From: Rhabdophis nuchalis
Taxonomy: Eukaryota; Chordata; Lepidosauria; Squamata; Natricidae
Direction: 5' to 3'
Length of the DNA: 64,000 bases
Assembly (NCBI GenBank): GCA_039707465.1
Contig: CM077653.1
Location: 3,607,184-3,671,183, forward strand
In this document: one piece after another, positions 21,506 to 31,632 of the stretch
Layout: the number at the start of each line of letters is the position of its first letter
Numbering within the stretch: position 1 is the stretch's first letter
Notes under the pieces: model-generated
Told to the model about the DNA's origin: nothing
The model's input: the letters and a program-made list of their open reading frames with translations, nothing else
The model's database searches: none
Translations under genes and position numbers: made by a program

Positions 21506-22718
21506 TATTACATAGGTGACCCATATCTGGGGGAAATCAACAGGTCCAGGTTTTAAGACATATACATCCTTATGACTTTAAGCCATCCTTATGAAATTAA
21601 GCCTTCAGAAAATGTTCCCTTGTATCTATCAGACCACTCAAAAAAAGTTTTCGGGTTGGGTATCTGATTGTTTTATGTAGTAGCACATGTTGGGGTTCTT
21701 CAACTTATAAAATCTTGTCCTGCTGTGACTTTGTTGTGGTTTCAAATCATAGCAGCACAATACAATCTTGGGGGAAAACCCACAATAGTCAAACATGCAA
21801 ATGTGATGTTGGATTATATTCCTAAAATATGGAATTTATCGTGTTATGGTGAGATTTGGCTCTGTCAAGATTGGGGCAGAGCGAAAAGGATAATCTTATG
21901 TGCAGAGAAAGAAACGTCAAATATCGAGAAATGAATCCAGGATATCTATTTTTAAAAAAGGGTTTATGCTTAAAAAGTAAGAAGATGCAATAGGTATTTG
22001 GCCTACATTTGATGTCAAGGAATTGAATAAATCTGTATGGATGCTAAATAGATATTATATGGATTTATTATATTTTCTTTCCTTCTTTCTTTCCTTCCTT
22101 CCTTCTTCCTTTTCTTTCCCTCCCTCCTTTTTTTCTTTCTTTCCTTCCTTATTTTAATCACTACAGAAACATGCCAATTCCATTTTCATTGTATAATCTC
22201 TACTGTATTTGCTGCTTTTTCTTAACTTTAACACTCACTTTAAAAGTCGATAGCTTTCATATTTCTTTCTTGAAAATATGCAAGCCATTTTGCTTCCTGT
22301 GGTGCTATCTCTTCCAGACTCTTAAGATAAATTCAGAAATAGAAAATCAACCTCTGAGTCATGAACATCCCACCCACCCCCAGTCAAATCAAAATCTCAT
22401 TGTACAGGGGGTCATGCCGGCAAAATAACTGGGGAAAAATGTTCACCAATTAGGGGAAGACATTTGGCTTATATCACTCCCTTGATGGACTGGAAGAGTG
22501 GCCATTGATCTGCTCCTGGATTTCGGGATCTTTGAAAACTCAGCCAAACTTCTGCAGCCAGAAATTGGCAGCCGATGCCACGAGACGTTAGAAAGAAACG
22601 GATGCTTTGTATATAAAGCCAATGAAATTTGCAAGAGCGATGGAAGCTCATTGAGTGTTTCATGGTGCCATCAGTAAAACAGCGAAAATGGAACGGTTTT
22701 TGTTTACCACCTGGCAGC

Positions 22719-22720
<2 letters not shown>
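21506..22720. other. No recognised gene; CT-rich patch 22079-22150
   Basis: Apparently single-copy AT-rich sequence. An 88-codon frame at 21668-21934 contains WNLSCYGEIWLCQDWGRAKR and lacks recognisable family features. It could be an old L1-type remnant, but I cannot support that. Confidence 0.4.

Positions 22721-22721
<1 letters not shown>

Positions 22722-22805
<84 letters not shown>
22722..22805. repeat. (GA)n microsatellite, ~42 units
   Basis: Uninterrupted dinucleotide run. The Arg-Glu and Ser-Leu frames are artefacts. Confidence 0.98.
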
Positions 22806-22807
<2 letters not shown>

Positions 22808-23601
22808 AAAATAAGATGGAATAAATGGATTAATGCCCTGAAAGAAATGCCTTTAGGCTGAGGTTGCAAACCTTTTCAGAGCCACAAGGAAGAGTAAACA
22901 ACTTAACTTTCTCCATTCGAAATGAGCTCAGGATCTATTCTGTGTATAAATGCTATTCCGTTTAGGACTTAAAGTTATAAAAATGAAGCTTACCGTCCAT
23001 GTGATGTATTGTCCCAGCGATGGATAAAGAAGATTTCGCCGTATCTCAACACCAAATGCAGTTTTGTATGTGCCTTATAAAGATTCATTTTCTTAGCTTT
23101 TGGCCTGTTTCAAAGATCTTGCTGAATGCTATTCTTGTCTTTGGAAAATTGGTGCTTTTTCTCTTTTCGGCAAATCTAATAAAGGTTTCCTTCCCTCCTT
23201 TCTCCTCAGTCAGAATCATTTAAAAAGAAGAAGTTTAAGAAAACCGGGCCAAAGATAAAGAACAATGACATCCCATTTGAAATTGCCATCCCATTTAAAG
23301 AGAAAAGATTATGAATCCCCACCAGAAAAACAACAACTTTGGATAGCAAATCAGTTAAGCAGCTGGATGTAAAAAAACAATATATGTATTCAGAATATTC
23401 ATTGATTTTCCTCATCAGATAGGCGGGGAATTTTGAATGGGAAGGCATTTTGGCTTTTAGGTGGAATCAAGATAAATTATGTCTGGGGCATTCCCACAAT
23501 CCATTCAGCTCACAAGTCAGTCGTTTAAATAGATTAAGATTTTTTAAATCACTACCTTGGTTGTAGTAGCTTTCACGAACCAGCTGTTCTATCATCCTGT
23601 C
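22806..23601. other. No recognisable feature
   Basis: AT-rich, apparently single-copy. No exon or element is recognised. Confidence 0.4.
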
Positions 23602-23858
23602 CAGAAGTGGGATGCTACCGGTTCACATCGGTTCGGATGAACCAGTATTGGAAATGTAGACTGGGTTGCCGTACCGGTAGGGCAGTGGTGGGTTTCAAAT
23701 TTTTTAGAACCTACTCTGTAGGTGTGGCCTATTTTGTGGGCGTGGCTTGGCAGTCATGTGACAGGGTGGGAGTGGCTACCTTTTAAAATGCGGTGAAACT
23801 CATTTAACAACGCTCTTGCTTAGCAACCAAAATTTTGGACTCAATTGTGATGATAAAT

Positions 23859-23950
<92 letters not shown>

Positions 23951-24289
23951 TCCTTCCTTCCTTTCTTTCTTTCCTTCCTTCCTTTCCTTTCCTTCCCGTT
24001 GGGTCACTGGCAGCGGCGGGCCAGATTTACTTCCAGGTATGCCAGTGGAATCCCCTCTCACCGGTTCTCTAAATTTCACCAACCGGTTCTCACGAGTAGG
24101 TGCGAGCCTGCAGAAACCCACCACTGCGGTAGGGACAACAGGCTGGCCATGCCCCTGAAATGGTTCCCTGGTCCCCGCTGCCATTATCGGCTTGTTTTTT
24201 AGTCCTCTTTCCATGTTCTGCACATTTTCAGTCAACTGCGCATGTGCGCAAAGCGAACCAGCAGCAACGCCGGCAGCAATCCACCGCTG
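23602..24289 (+). mobile_element. hAT-like element with perfect TSD, host of a second hAT
   Basis: Left tip CAGAAGTGGGATGCTACCGG; right tip GGCAGCAATCCACCGCTG (inverted: CAGCGGTGGATTGCTGCC). ATCCTGTC stands at 23594-23601 and at 24290-24297, a perfect 8-bp TSD as expected for hAT. Without the nested 444-bp element and its 8-bp duplication, the host is about 236 bp with no coding capacity. Confidence 0.93.
23683..24126 (+). mobile_element. hAT-like MITE with internal (TTTC)n, nested, perfect TSD
   Basis: Left tip CAGTGGTGGGTTTCAAAT, right tip GCAGAAACCCACCACTG. CGGTAGGG flanks both sides (23675-23682, 24127-24134). The order inside is 'gtgggcgtggcttggcagtc', 'acaacgctcttgcttagcaa', 'caattgtgatgataaattc', then (TTTC)n at 23859-23950 passing into (TTCC)n, then 'gttgggtcactggcagcggc' and 'ccggttctctaaatttcacc'. 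Copies at 24652-25094 and 37390-37787 have the same order, so the microsatellite is an inherited part of the element. Confidence 0.95.
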
Positions 24290-24456
24290 ATCCTGTCACT
24301 GGGATGTTATTTTTTTAATTTCTCTATTTAGAATTTGTAAATGCACCTTGTACCAGTAAGTAAAAGGCCCGAAGGTGCAGGTTATTGAGAGCATCTGGTA
24401 TTTAGCAACAAATGAGAAGAGAAAAAAAATAAATGTCTGATTTTAAATCCCTAATA

Positions 24457-24814
24457 CTGTGATGGTGAACCAATGGCATGCAGAGCCCTCTCTGAGGGCA
24501 TGTCAGCCATCAGCTCAGCTCCACCATGCATGCACACATGCATGCGCCAGCCAGATGATTTTTGGGTCTCTGCCATGCATACGCAGAGAGCAGGGAGCAT
24601 GGGGGAGATGCGCATGCATTCTTGGAGGGTTGGTTATGCTTTCATAGGGGGCAGTGGTGGGTTTCTGCAGGCTCGCACCTACTCGCGAGAGCCGGTTGGT
24701 GAAATTTAGAGAACCGGTGGGAGGGGGTTCCACCGGCGTACCTGGAAGTAAATCTGGCCTGCCACTGCCAGTGACCCAACGGGAAGGAAAGGAAAGGAAA
24801 GGAAAGGAAAGGAG

Positions 24815-24913
<99 letters not shown>

Positions 24914-25388
24914 ATGAATTTATCATCACAATTGAGCCCAAAATTTTGGTTGCTAAGCAAGAGCGTTGTTAAATGAGTTTCACCACATTTTAAAAGGTGG
25001 CCACTCCCACCCTGTCACATGACTGCCAAGCCACGCCCACAAAATAGGCCACACCTACAGAGTAGGTTCTAAAAAACTTTGAAACCCACCACTGATACGG
25101 GGGGTCACACACACATGTGCAGTGGGCTGGCAGGAGCACGGGAGTGCAGCGTGCCCCCTTACACCCCATTTTGGGTCCCAGCAGGCTTCAGAGAGAACTA
25201 CTAGGCCCAAAACAGGGTGTGGGGGGTCGTAATGCATGCAAAGGGGCGGGGGGATCACAGGGTCACACACATGCATAAGGGGTGGGGCGTGTGGGTGGGT
25301 GGGTGTGTCGCACACACATTGCATTATGGGTGTGGGCATGCATATGCTTGCTTTCAGCATGCGATGACAATAAGGTTAGCCATCATTG
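24457..25388 (+). mobile_element. hAT-like element with perfect TSD, host of a second hAT
   Basis: Left tip CTGTGATGGTGAACC; right tip GGTTAGCCATCATTG (inverted: CAATGATGGCTAACC). CCCTAATA lies at 24449-24456 and at 25389-25396. The host part is GC-richer than its surroundings, with 'catgcatg' repeats and GT/GGGTG-rich segments at 25200-25320. The nested MITE at 24652-25094 occupies its middle. Confidence 0.88.
24652..25094 (-). mobile_element. hAT-like MITE with internal (GAAA)n, nested
   Basis: Reverse-orientation copy of 23683-24126. On the plus strand it runs from CAGTGGTGGGTTTCTGC to GAAACCCACCACTG. The flanks ATAGGGGG (24644-24651) and ATACGGGG (25095-25102) are an 8-bp TSD with one mismatch. 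The internal tract is (GGAAA)n then (GAAA)n at 24785-24913. Confidence 0.93.
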
Positions 25389-25728
25389 CCCTAATACATG
25401 TTTTGCTAGACTGAATCCAGACCCAGATGTGTTGAGTTTAAACTAGGTATTGTATTGTTTTCTACCTATAATACAGGAATCAGGCTGGCAGCTTTTGCTG
25501 GGAAAGACTAAATAAGGCTCAAAGGTATTCGGGAGGGAAGCAGACCTTGGCCTCTTGTGTTTATATAACGAGTCCGGACTAATTCCCTGCTTGCCCCCTC
25601 CTCCTGACCGGGACGGTGGCTCTCCAACACAAGTACAGACTTAATTTAGGCAGAAGATACGTAGCCAACATTTGTTTTCAACTTTCTTTTGCTTTTAGAT
25701 ATGCTATTTTGCACAAGTCTCTCTAAGA
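25389..25728. other. No recognisable feature
   Basis: Nothing is recognised between the two hAT-like elements. Confidence 0.4.
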
Positions 25729-26097
25729 CAGGGGTCAACAACCCGTGGCTCTGGAGCTGCATGTGGCTCATTCATCCCTCTGCTGTGGCTCCCTGTTGCC
25801 AGTCAGTTCCACAATTGGTAGGGTTTTCAGTTAGGACAGGTAGAGGGAAAAGGATGCTGTGCTAGGAGGAGACTCTATGGTGGGGGAACTGGAGTTCTGG
25901 TCAACAGAGGGAAAAGGATGCTGCGCTAGGGGGAGACTATGGTGGGGGAATCAGACTTCTGATCAACCGAGGAAAAAGGATGCCACACTAGGAGGAGACT
26001 CTATGGTGGGGGAACTGGAGTTCTGGTCAACAGAGGGAAAAGGATGCTGCACTAGGAGGAGACTCTATGGTGGGGGAACTGGACTTCCGGTCAGCTC
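25729..26097 (+). mobile_element. hAT-like element left end with 64-bp tandem repeats
   Basis: The left tip CAGGGGTCAACAACCCGTGG is a typical hAT TIR. At 25843-26096 four tandem units of 64, 62, 64 and 64 bp carry 'gagggaaaaggatgctg', 'ggaggagactctatggtgg' and 'ggaactggagttctggtc'. No right TIR is found, so the element is broken or ends inside the array. Confidence 0.75.
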
Positions 26098-26915
26098 CAG
26101 AATTGAACGGGGGTTTCCATTTAGGACTTTTATGGCAATATCCAAGATCCCTTCCAGCCCTACGATCCTATGAAATCTAGGATCTGCCCAGAATCACAGC
26201 CCTAAACCCCCAGATCTGCTTACTCAAAAACCTCACCTCACTTGCTCTCTGCGGCTCTTCTCCCCTCCTGCCTTGTTCCCGTCTTCCTTTTAACACACTC
26301 CGTGTGCAATCGCACTCTACACAAAACGCAGCCCTGGGGGAGCCGAAGCGACAGCTATTACTCTTTGGAGAGCTCTACCTTAATGCAGAGTGACATCAGA
26401 AATCATCGGGTGATGCAACGCACGTGGACAGCAAGGCCCATGGGGCTTGGGCTGGCACGTAGAGTCCTCTCACGTCCCAGCCTCTGCAGGCTTCTGACAT
26501 TCCGGGCGGTAATTGCTTCCTCCCCACCTCCATCTCGCTCACAAATTAATTTAATACAGAGGGAGACGAAGCTCATCGCTTGATTAGGGCGCCTCGTCTT
26601 TTGTTCTCTCTTCCTGCGACTCTTCGAGGGACAAAGGGGGCTTGGAGATCGGCATGGATCAAGGTGTGCTGATCAAGGCATCAAACGCCGGGCTACCTTT
26701 TCGCCTCTTGCTCAGGAACTGTGTGGGCTTTAGCATCGGCGGGCATTGAGTTATTTTTTTTTTGCTGGAGCGCAAGCAGCCTGAAGGAAGAGCAGGAGAC
26801 GGAAGAGAAGGGGTTCCCTCCAGGGCTTGGACCTGTCTTCTCTAGCCACCCTGGAAAAGACAAGATAGGAACAATGTCTTCATCAAGCTGATATGATAAC
26901 AAGCGGTATGAAAAG
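26098..26915. other. No recognised gene; possible CR1-like scrap at start
   Basis: 'agatcccttccagccctacg' at about 26146-26166 resembles a CR1 3' end. The rest is GC-moderate, single-copy-looking sequence with a 113-codon frame (26242-26583) that shows no domain. I cannot exclude a UTR or exon but see no positive evidence. Confidence 0.35.
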
Positions 26916-27636
26916 CAGGAGTGGGCTTCAAAATTTTTAGCAAAGGGTTCTCTGCCTGGTTGGGCATGACCACAGTAGACGTTCCCTAGTCAGCCACCTG
27001 AATAATGGGGATGGGGGTGTGTTTCTGCCCTCCCTGGGGTCCGGACACTTTTCTCGAGACTCCAGAAGGCCAAAAACATCCTCCCCAGGCTCTGGAGGTC
27101 CTCTAGAGGCTGGAAATGGGACCGTTTCCAGCCTTCTGCAACTTCCAGTAGGCCCATTTTTCATTCTCCCTGAGCTTCAATGTGTGCCCTGCACTTATCT
27201 GCATCGAAAATGGTCTGCCTGAGGACTCCTGAGAGGGGTAAGGTGGGGTGGGTGGGGCCAGCCAGGAGTGGGATTTGGGCAGGGGTGAAATCCTCCCAGT
27301 TCGGCCCAGTTTGGCTGAACCGGTAGGGATGATTGCTGTTGGTTCTGCGAACCAGTCGTAAAAAAAAAAAAAAGCTTCCAGCGATCGCGTGGATCAGCTG
27401 TGAGCTGCACGATTGTTGGAAGTTTTTTTCCTGCCAGTTCAGGCCAATTGGCAGGGGAAAAATGCTTTAAAAAGTGTTGGCCACGCCCACCCAGTCACAT
27501 GACTCCCACCTACCAAGCCACGCCCAGTGCCAAAAAAAAAGGATTTCACCACTGGATTTGCGGGTTCTCCGAACTGGGCAGAATCTTAACTAGAGGTTCT
27601 CCCAAACCCCTGCAGACCCCCAGAAGCCCACCCCTG
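26916..27636 (+). mobile_element. hAT-like element hosting a second hAT
   Basis: Left tip CAGGAGTGGGCTTCAAAATT; right tip AGAAGCCCACCCCTG (inverted: CAGGGGTGGGCTTCT). The flanks ATGAAAAG (26908-26915) and GTGAAGAG (27637-27644) match at 6 of 8 positions, an aged TSD. The internal region shows no transposase. Confidence 0.8.
27280..27554 (+). mobile_element. hAT-like MITE nested in another hAT
   Basis: Left tip CAGGGGTGAAATCCT; right tip AGGATTTCACCACTG, an almost exact inverted pair. The flanks GATTTGGG (27272-27279) and GATTTGCG (27555-27562) are an 8-bp TSD with one mismatch. It contains the 'cacgcccacccagtcacatg' segment common to several hAT MITEs in this window, in reverse. Confidence 0.9.
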
Positions 27637-28084
27637 GTGAAGAGGCTTGGAAAGTGGGAAAGCAGACCATGTGGACTTCACAGATCAGTCCTCTAAATGC
27701 TGAGGAAGCCGCTTCTGAGGCACCTGATGGACGGTGGTAGTCAGGGTTCGTCCCTGCCTTTGAGGTGTGGAGGCATCTCTCCTTTTCTCTCTGGCTTCCA
27801 GCTGCTCATCCAACCTTTGAGGATCAAAGTGATAGGAATCCAGGAGGACCTTCATAGCTGGCAGCCATAATAGCAACCTGTGGTGTGGCCTAGATGCTGG
27901 CCTTCTTCTTAATGTACTAATGCTTTCCATCCGGATGGTCTCACGGCTCATTTTCTCCTAGGGTTTAGAAAAGAAGACCAATCAATATTGTCCCAACAGG
28001 TCTGCCTATCTGGTTGATTTTGGAAGATGAGTGTATTTCCATCAAGTCCTTTGCTAACCAAACCCATCAAGGACACTTTAATAC
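27637..28084. other. No recognisable feature
   Basis: An 88-codon minus-strand frame (27685-27951) has no recognisable domain. Nothing else is seen. Confidence 0.35.
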
Positions 28085-28530
28085 AATACAATAATACAAT
28101 AATAATAATACAATAGCAGAGTTGGAAGGGACCTTGTAGGTCTTCTAGTCCAACCCCCTGCGTGGGCAGGAGCCTTATACCATTTCAGACAAATGGCTAT
28201 CTAACATCTTCTTAAAGACTTCCAGGGTTGGGGCATTCACAACTTCTGGAGGCAAGCTGTTCCAGAGGTTAATTGTTCTGACTGTCAGGAAATTTCTCCT
28301 TAGTTCTAAGTTGCTTCTCTCCTTGATTAGTTTCCACCCATTGCTTCTTGTCCTGCCCCCAGGTGCCTTGGAGAATAGTTTGGCTCCCTCTTCTTTGTGG
28401 CACCTTCTGAGATATCGGAACACTGCTATCATGTCTCCCCTGGTCCTTCTCTTCATCAAACTAGACATACCCAGCTCCTGCAACCGTTCTTCATATGTTT
28501 TAGTCTCCAGTCCCCTAATCATCTTTGACT
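28085..28530 (-). mobile_element. CR1-L3 LINE 3' fragment, young-looking
   Basis: An open minus-strand frame (28175-28576) covers the CR1 C-terminus: MIRGLETKTYEERLQELGMS, SLMKRRTRGDMIAVFRYL, GRTRSNGWKLIK, LELRRNFLTVRTINLWNSLP, ending HLSEMV. It is nearly identical in protein to the copy at 36390-37030, pointing to recent activity of this subfamily. The tail is (TATTG)n/(ATT)n at 28085-28115. The 5' truncation lies next to a perfect hairpin at 28527-28557. Confidence 0.9.
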
Positions 28531-28557
28531 GACAGACTTTGATGAAGTCTGTCAGTC
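28527..28557. other. Perfect 13-bp-stem hairpin at CR1 5' junction
   Basis: GACTGACAGACTT pairs perfectly with AAGTCTGTCAGTC across a 5-nt loop, exactly where CR1 similarity stops. Confidence 0.88.
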
Positions 28558-28562
28558 TGTCT

Positions 28563-28700
28563 GCCTGTTTGTCCATCCATCATTCCATCCATCTATCTAT
28601 CTATCTATCTATCCATCCATCTGTCCCTCCCTCTCTCCCCCTCTCTCCCTCCCTCCCTCTCTCCCTCCCTCCATCCATCCATCCACCCATCCTTCTCTCT
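28563..28700. repeat. Compound (TCCA/TCTA/CTCC) microsatellite
   Basis: Tetranucleotide blocks CATC, CTAT, TCCC and TCCA, then (CT)n to about 28708. Confidence 0.93.
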
Positions 28701-28884
28701 CTCTCTCTTTATATATTTCTCAACCCTGGTGACTTTATGATGTGTGGACATCAACTCCCAAAATTCTCCAACCAACAAGGCTGGGTGAAGTATACGTACT
28801 TTAAAGTTGCCAAGTTAAATCACTGCCCCCCTCTGTCCACCTCCTTCCCTTTTCTCCCTCCCTCCCTCCCTCTCTCCCTCCCTT

Positions 28885-29060
28885 TAAGTCGCGTCTAAGT
28901 GATATTGCTTCACATCTGCCAACTACTAGCAGTTCAATCCTGACCGGCTCAAGGTTGACCCAGCCTTCCATTCTTCCGAGGTCAGTAAAAAGATGAGCCA
29001 TATTGTTGGGGGCAAGAGGCTGACTTTCTCTCCTCTCTCTCCATTGCAGCCATTGGCAAA
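28885..29060 (+). mobile_element. Sauria-type SINE, partial
   Basis: It includes 'caaggttgacccagccttcc', 'attcttccgaggtcagtaaa' and 'attgttgggggcaagaggct', which belong to the body of the Sauria SINE family of squamates. The head is degenerate and the 3' part is missing after 'ggctgac'. A (CTCC)n run precedes it at 28852-28882. Confidence 0.8.
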
Positions 29061-29690
29061 GAATGACTGTTTTATAATAGAGAAGAAATTGCGGATAAGT
29101 GAAGGGAAGTGCTGTCTGAGATGAAGGAAGAATACCTGAGCAGACTGAAAACAAACGGAAATGTTAAGGAAGAATTAGCACTGAAAAGAGGAGACAGGAA
29201 GAACAGGAAGGAAGAAAAGAGATGGTAGCTTTTCAAAATATTGGGATTGGCTGGTGGAATCAAACCGCCATGTCCAGCTGGGTATCTCTGAGCCAACCTG
29301 AGATGCATTTATTCTTGTTATTCAGAACACGAAGCTACAGGCTAGCATTCCAGGTTTTCTTCAATGCTTTATATCCAACTCCTAGGCCCCTGAAGAAGGA
29401 CTGTGAATGCACCAGAAATAGAAAATTTTCTTCGTGTGGGAAGCTAGTAATGAACTGCATTGAAAGGACTTGATCTGGCTCATTTCATGTAAAGGAAATT
29501 GCTTTGGATTTGGTTTGGTCCAGGTCTGATGGAAGCCTGCCTCTTGGCTTGGGGAAGACGGTTTAGGAAGTCCTGGAAAAAAATTAGGGTGGTTCTTAGT
29601 TTTACCTCTAAATCCATCTCCTTTAAAATCTTTGGCCCAAAACAGATGGAACAATTAAAGAGATCATCAATGAAAAGCCATCAATACACC
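29061..29690. other. No recognisable feature
   Basis: Mixed sequence with no exon or element that I can support. Confidence 0.4.
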
Positions 29691-29780
29691 CAGGGATGAA
29701 GTGCTACCGGTTCAGGCTGGTTCAAAATTTCCGCTACCGGTTCTCCAGAACTGGTCAGAACCTGCTGAATGCCACCTCTG
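29691..29780 (+). mobile_element. Internally deleted hAT-like MITE
   Basis: It begins CAGGGATGAAGTGCTACCGG and ends 'tgctgaatgccacctctg', the right end of the 3933-type MITE. No TSD is seen. Sauria SINE sequence follows immediately. Confidence 0.55.
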
Positions 29781-30100
29781 CTTCTATCCTTCCGAGGTGG
29801 GTAAAACGAGGACCCAGATTGTTGGGGGGCAAGAGGCTGACTCTGTAAACCACTTAGAGAGGGCTGTAAAAGCCCTGTGAAGCTGTTTATAAGTCTAAGT
29901 GACATTGCTTCCCATCTGCCAACTGCTAGCAGTTCAATCCTGACCGGCTCAAGGTTGACTCAGCCTTCCATTCTTCCGAGGTCAGTAAAAAGATGACCCA
30001 TATTGTTGGGGGCAAGAGGCTGACTCTGTAAACCACTTGGAGAGGGCTGTTAAAGCCCTGTGAAGTGGTATACAAGTCTAAGAGCTATTGCTACTCTACC
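29781..30100 (+). mobile_element. Two Sauria-type SINE copies in tandem
   Basis: Copy 1 (29781-29898) is a 3' part: 'atccttccgaggtgggtaaa', 'ccacttagagagggctgtaa', 'tttataagtctaagtg'. Copy 2 (29899-30100) starts further upstream in the body ('gcagttcaatcctgaccggc') and ends 'gtatacaagtctaagagcta' with a GCTATT-like tail. Both share the Gln-like 'attgttggggg' block. The order suggests insertion of one copy at the tail of the other. Confidence 0.85.
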
Positions 30101-30715
30101 CCACATCCCTCTGCAGCATTCCTGCTGAAAAGCCATAGTTGCCCAAGGAATGTAGATGCTTGGATCTCTGCTGTTGAATTGCTTAATTGTCGTTAATAGC
30201 TCTCCCCCATGCTGTAGCCTTTGCAGTTTGTGTCAATGCTTCCATTTTAAACAGAGAGTTGTAGATTGGCGTTCTCGGTGGTGAGCCATCGGCCCTTCCA
30301 AATTGGCAAATGTGGGCACATTAACCCAGACCAAAGATTTCTTTTTTTTTTCCCCCCTGGAAAATGCGATAATCATACGCTGGTGTATTTATTCATTGTG
30401 CATCAGCATTCAGAGTAGGTGTCTCAGACAGGTGCCAAAAAAGAAAACAAAGGTTTGCCAGGGCTGTTTGTTTCTTTCCTCTCTCGTGCCAACGTTTTGT
30501 GGAGAAAGACAGACAAAAATGCTCTTGCAGGGCATCCTAATGAGTAAAGAGAAGAGAGAGGCTGTTTTGGATACTGCCATTTCTCCAATATTCCACCTTA
30601 TTGAAGGCATTTTTGTGCAGCTGATTCTACGGTGGTCCGTGCCAAGGAAAACTCAAAGTGTGTTACAATTGAGTGCACAACTGCAGTAGCAACAACCCCA
30701 AACAAAAGAAGTTGT
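30101..30715. other. No recognised gene
   Basis: A 128-codon plus-strand frame lies at 30303-30689 (start at the ATG in 'attggcaaatg'). It has no recognisable domain, and poly-T coding for Phe lies near its start, so I do not call it a gene. Confidence 0.35.
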
Positions 30716-31632
30716 GTCAAAACATTCTTCAGCCAAGCAAAAGCACACCACGATAGCAGGTAACTCCCAAAAGCAGAAATGGACTATATACAGTGGTATC
30801 TCCCTACTCGACTGCAATGAAAGTCATTGAATTTGATACTCAATGCATTTTGATGTGAAAATGTTGTCCCGGTACGCATCGTTTGTTCGGTACTCAACAC
30901 ACAAGCGACAACTTATTTATTTGTTTATTTGTTTATTTATTTCGATTTGCATAACCGCTCCTTCTCCATCGAGATGGACTCAGGGCGGTGCACGGGAAAT
31001 TAAAACCAATAAATAGCAATAAATACAGTAATAATATCTAAAATAAATTGAACTAAGAACCTGTGCTAAAACATTCCCATTAAAATTCTAAAATACATTT
31101 ACTCATTGGCTAAAATTAAATTGTGTCAGAGCTCTAAGCTAGACCGGCTTGATGGAAAAGATACGTCTTAAGTGAGCGGCGAAAGAGGGGAAGGTCCGTG
31201 ATAGTCCGAAGTTCGGGGGGTAGGTCATTCCAGAGGGATGGCCCAGCCACCGAGAAGGCCCTTCCCCTGGGCACCGCCAGCCGGCATTGACCGGCGGACG
31301 GTACCCTGAGGAGGCCCTCCCTATGGGAGTGGATCGGACGGTGGGAGGTATGCAGCAGGAGACGGTCCCGCAAATAACTTGTCAGTGATGACTGCCTTGG
31401 GACTCACCACATTATTCCTTATGGGAAAAATGTGCTCGATGCTCATTGTTTTTGGTATTCCTCACAAAATTTTGATGGCAAAATGCATTGCGTGCCAAAT
31501 TCAATGAGTTTCAAAGCAGTTGAGTACCGAGATACCACCTATATAGTCCATTTCTGCTTTTTGGACTTCTGGGCTATTGTGGTGTGCTTTTCTCGGCTGA
31601 GTCATTCAATGATGAATACCAAGGTACCACTG
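30716..31632. mobile_element. Long-inverted-repeat element split by an L2 LINE
   Basis: The left arm (about 30716-30905) and right arm (about 31395-31632) are inverted copies of each other: 'agcaaaagcacaccac', 'aaaagcagaaatggactata', 'gtggtatctc.ctactc.act' and 'gtcattgaatttg' on the left all recur in reverse on the right. The right tip is GGTACCACTG. The arms are roughly 190-230 bp, so the element is nearly all TIR. A 465-bp L2 fragment sits at the centre. Confidence 0.75.
30914..31379 (-). mobile_element. L2-clade LINE 3' fragment, subfamily A, nested
   Basis: Minus-strand frame 31134-31373 encodes MRDRLLLHTS, PIHSHREGLLRVPSAGQC, AVPRGRAFSVAGPSLWNDLP and ends YLFHQAGLA. The 3' UTR carries 'ggactcagggcggtgcacgg' and an (AAATA)-like tail. 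Strongly 5'-truncated. Confidence 0.85.

Noticed and set aside
24785..24913. (GAAA)n as a SINE or LINE poly-purine tail
   Set aside because: It lies inside a MITE with both ends and TSD intact, so it is internal to a DNA element.
26242..26583. 113-codon plus frame as an exon
   Set aside because: No recognised domain and no convincing splice or start context; it cannot be told from chance in GC-moderate DNA.
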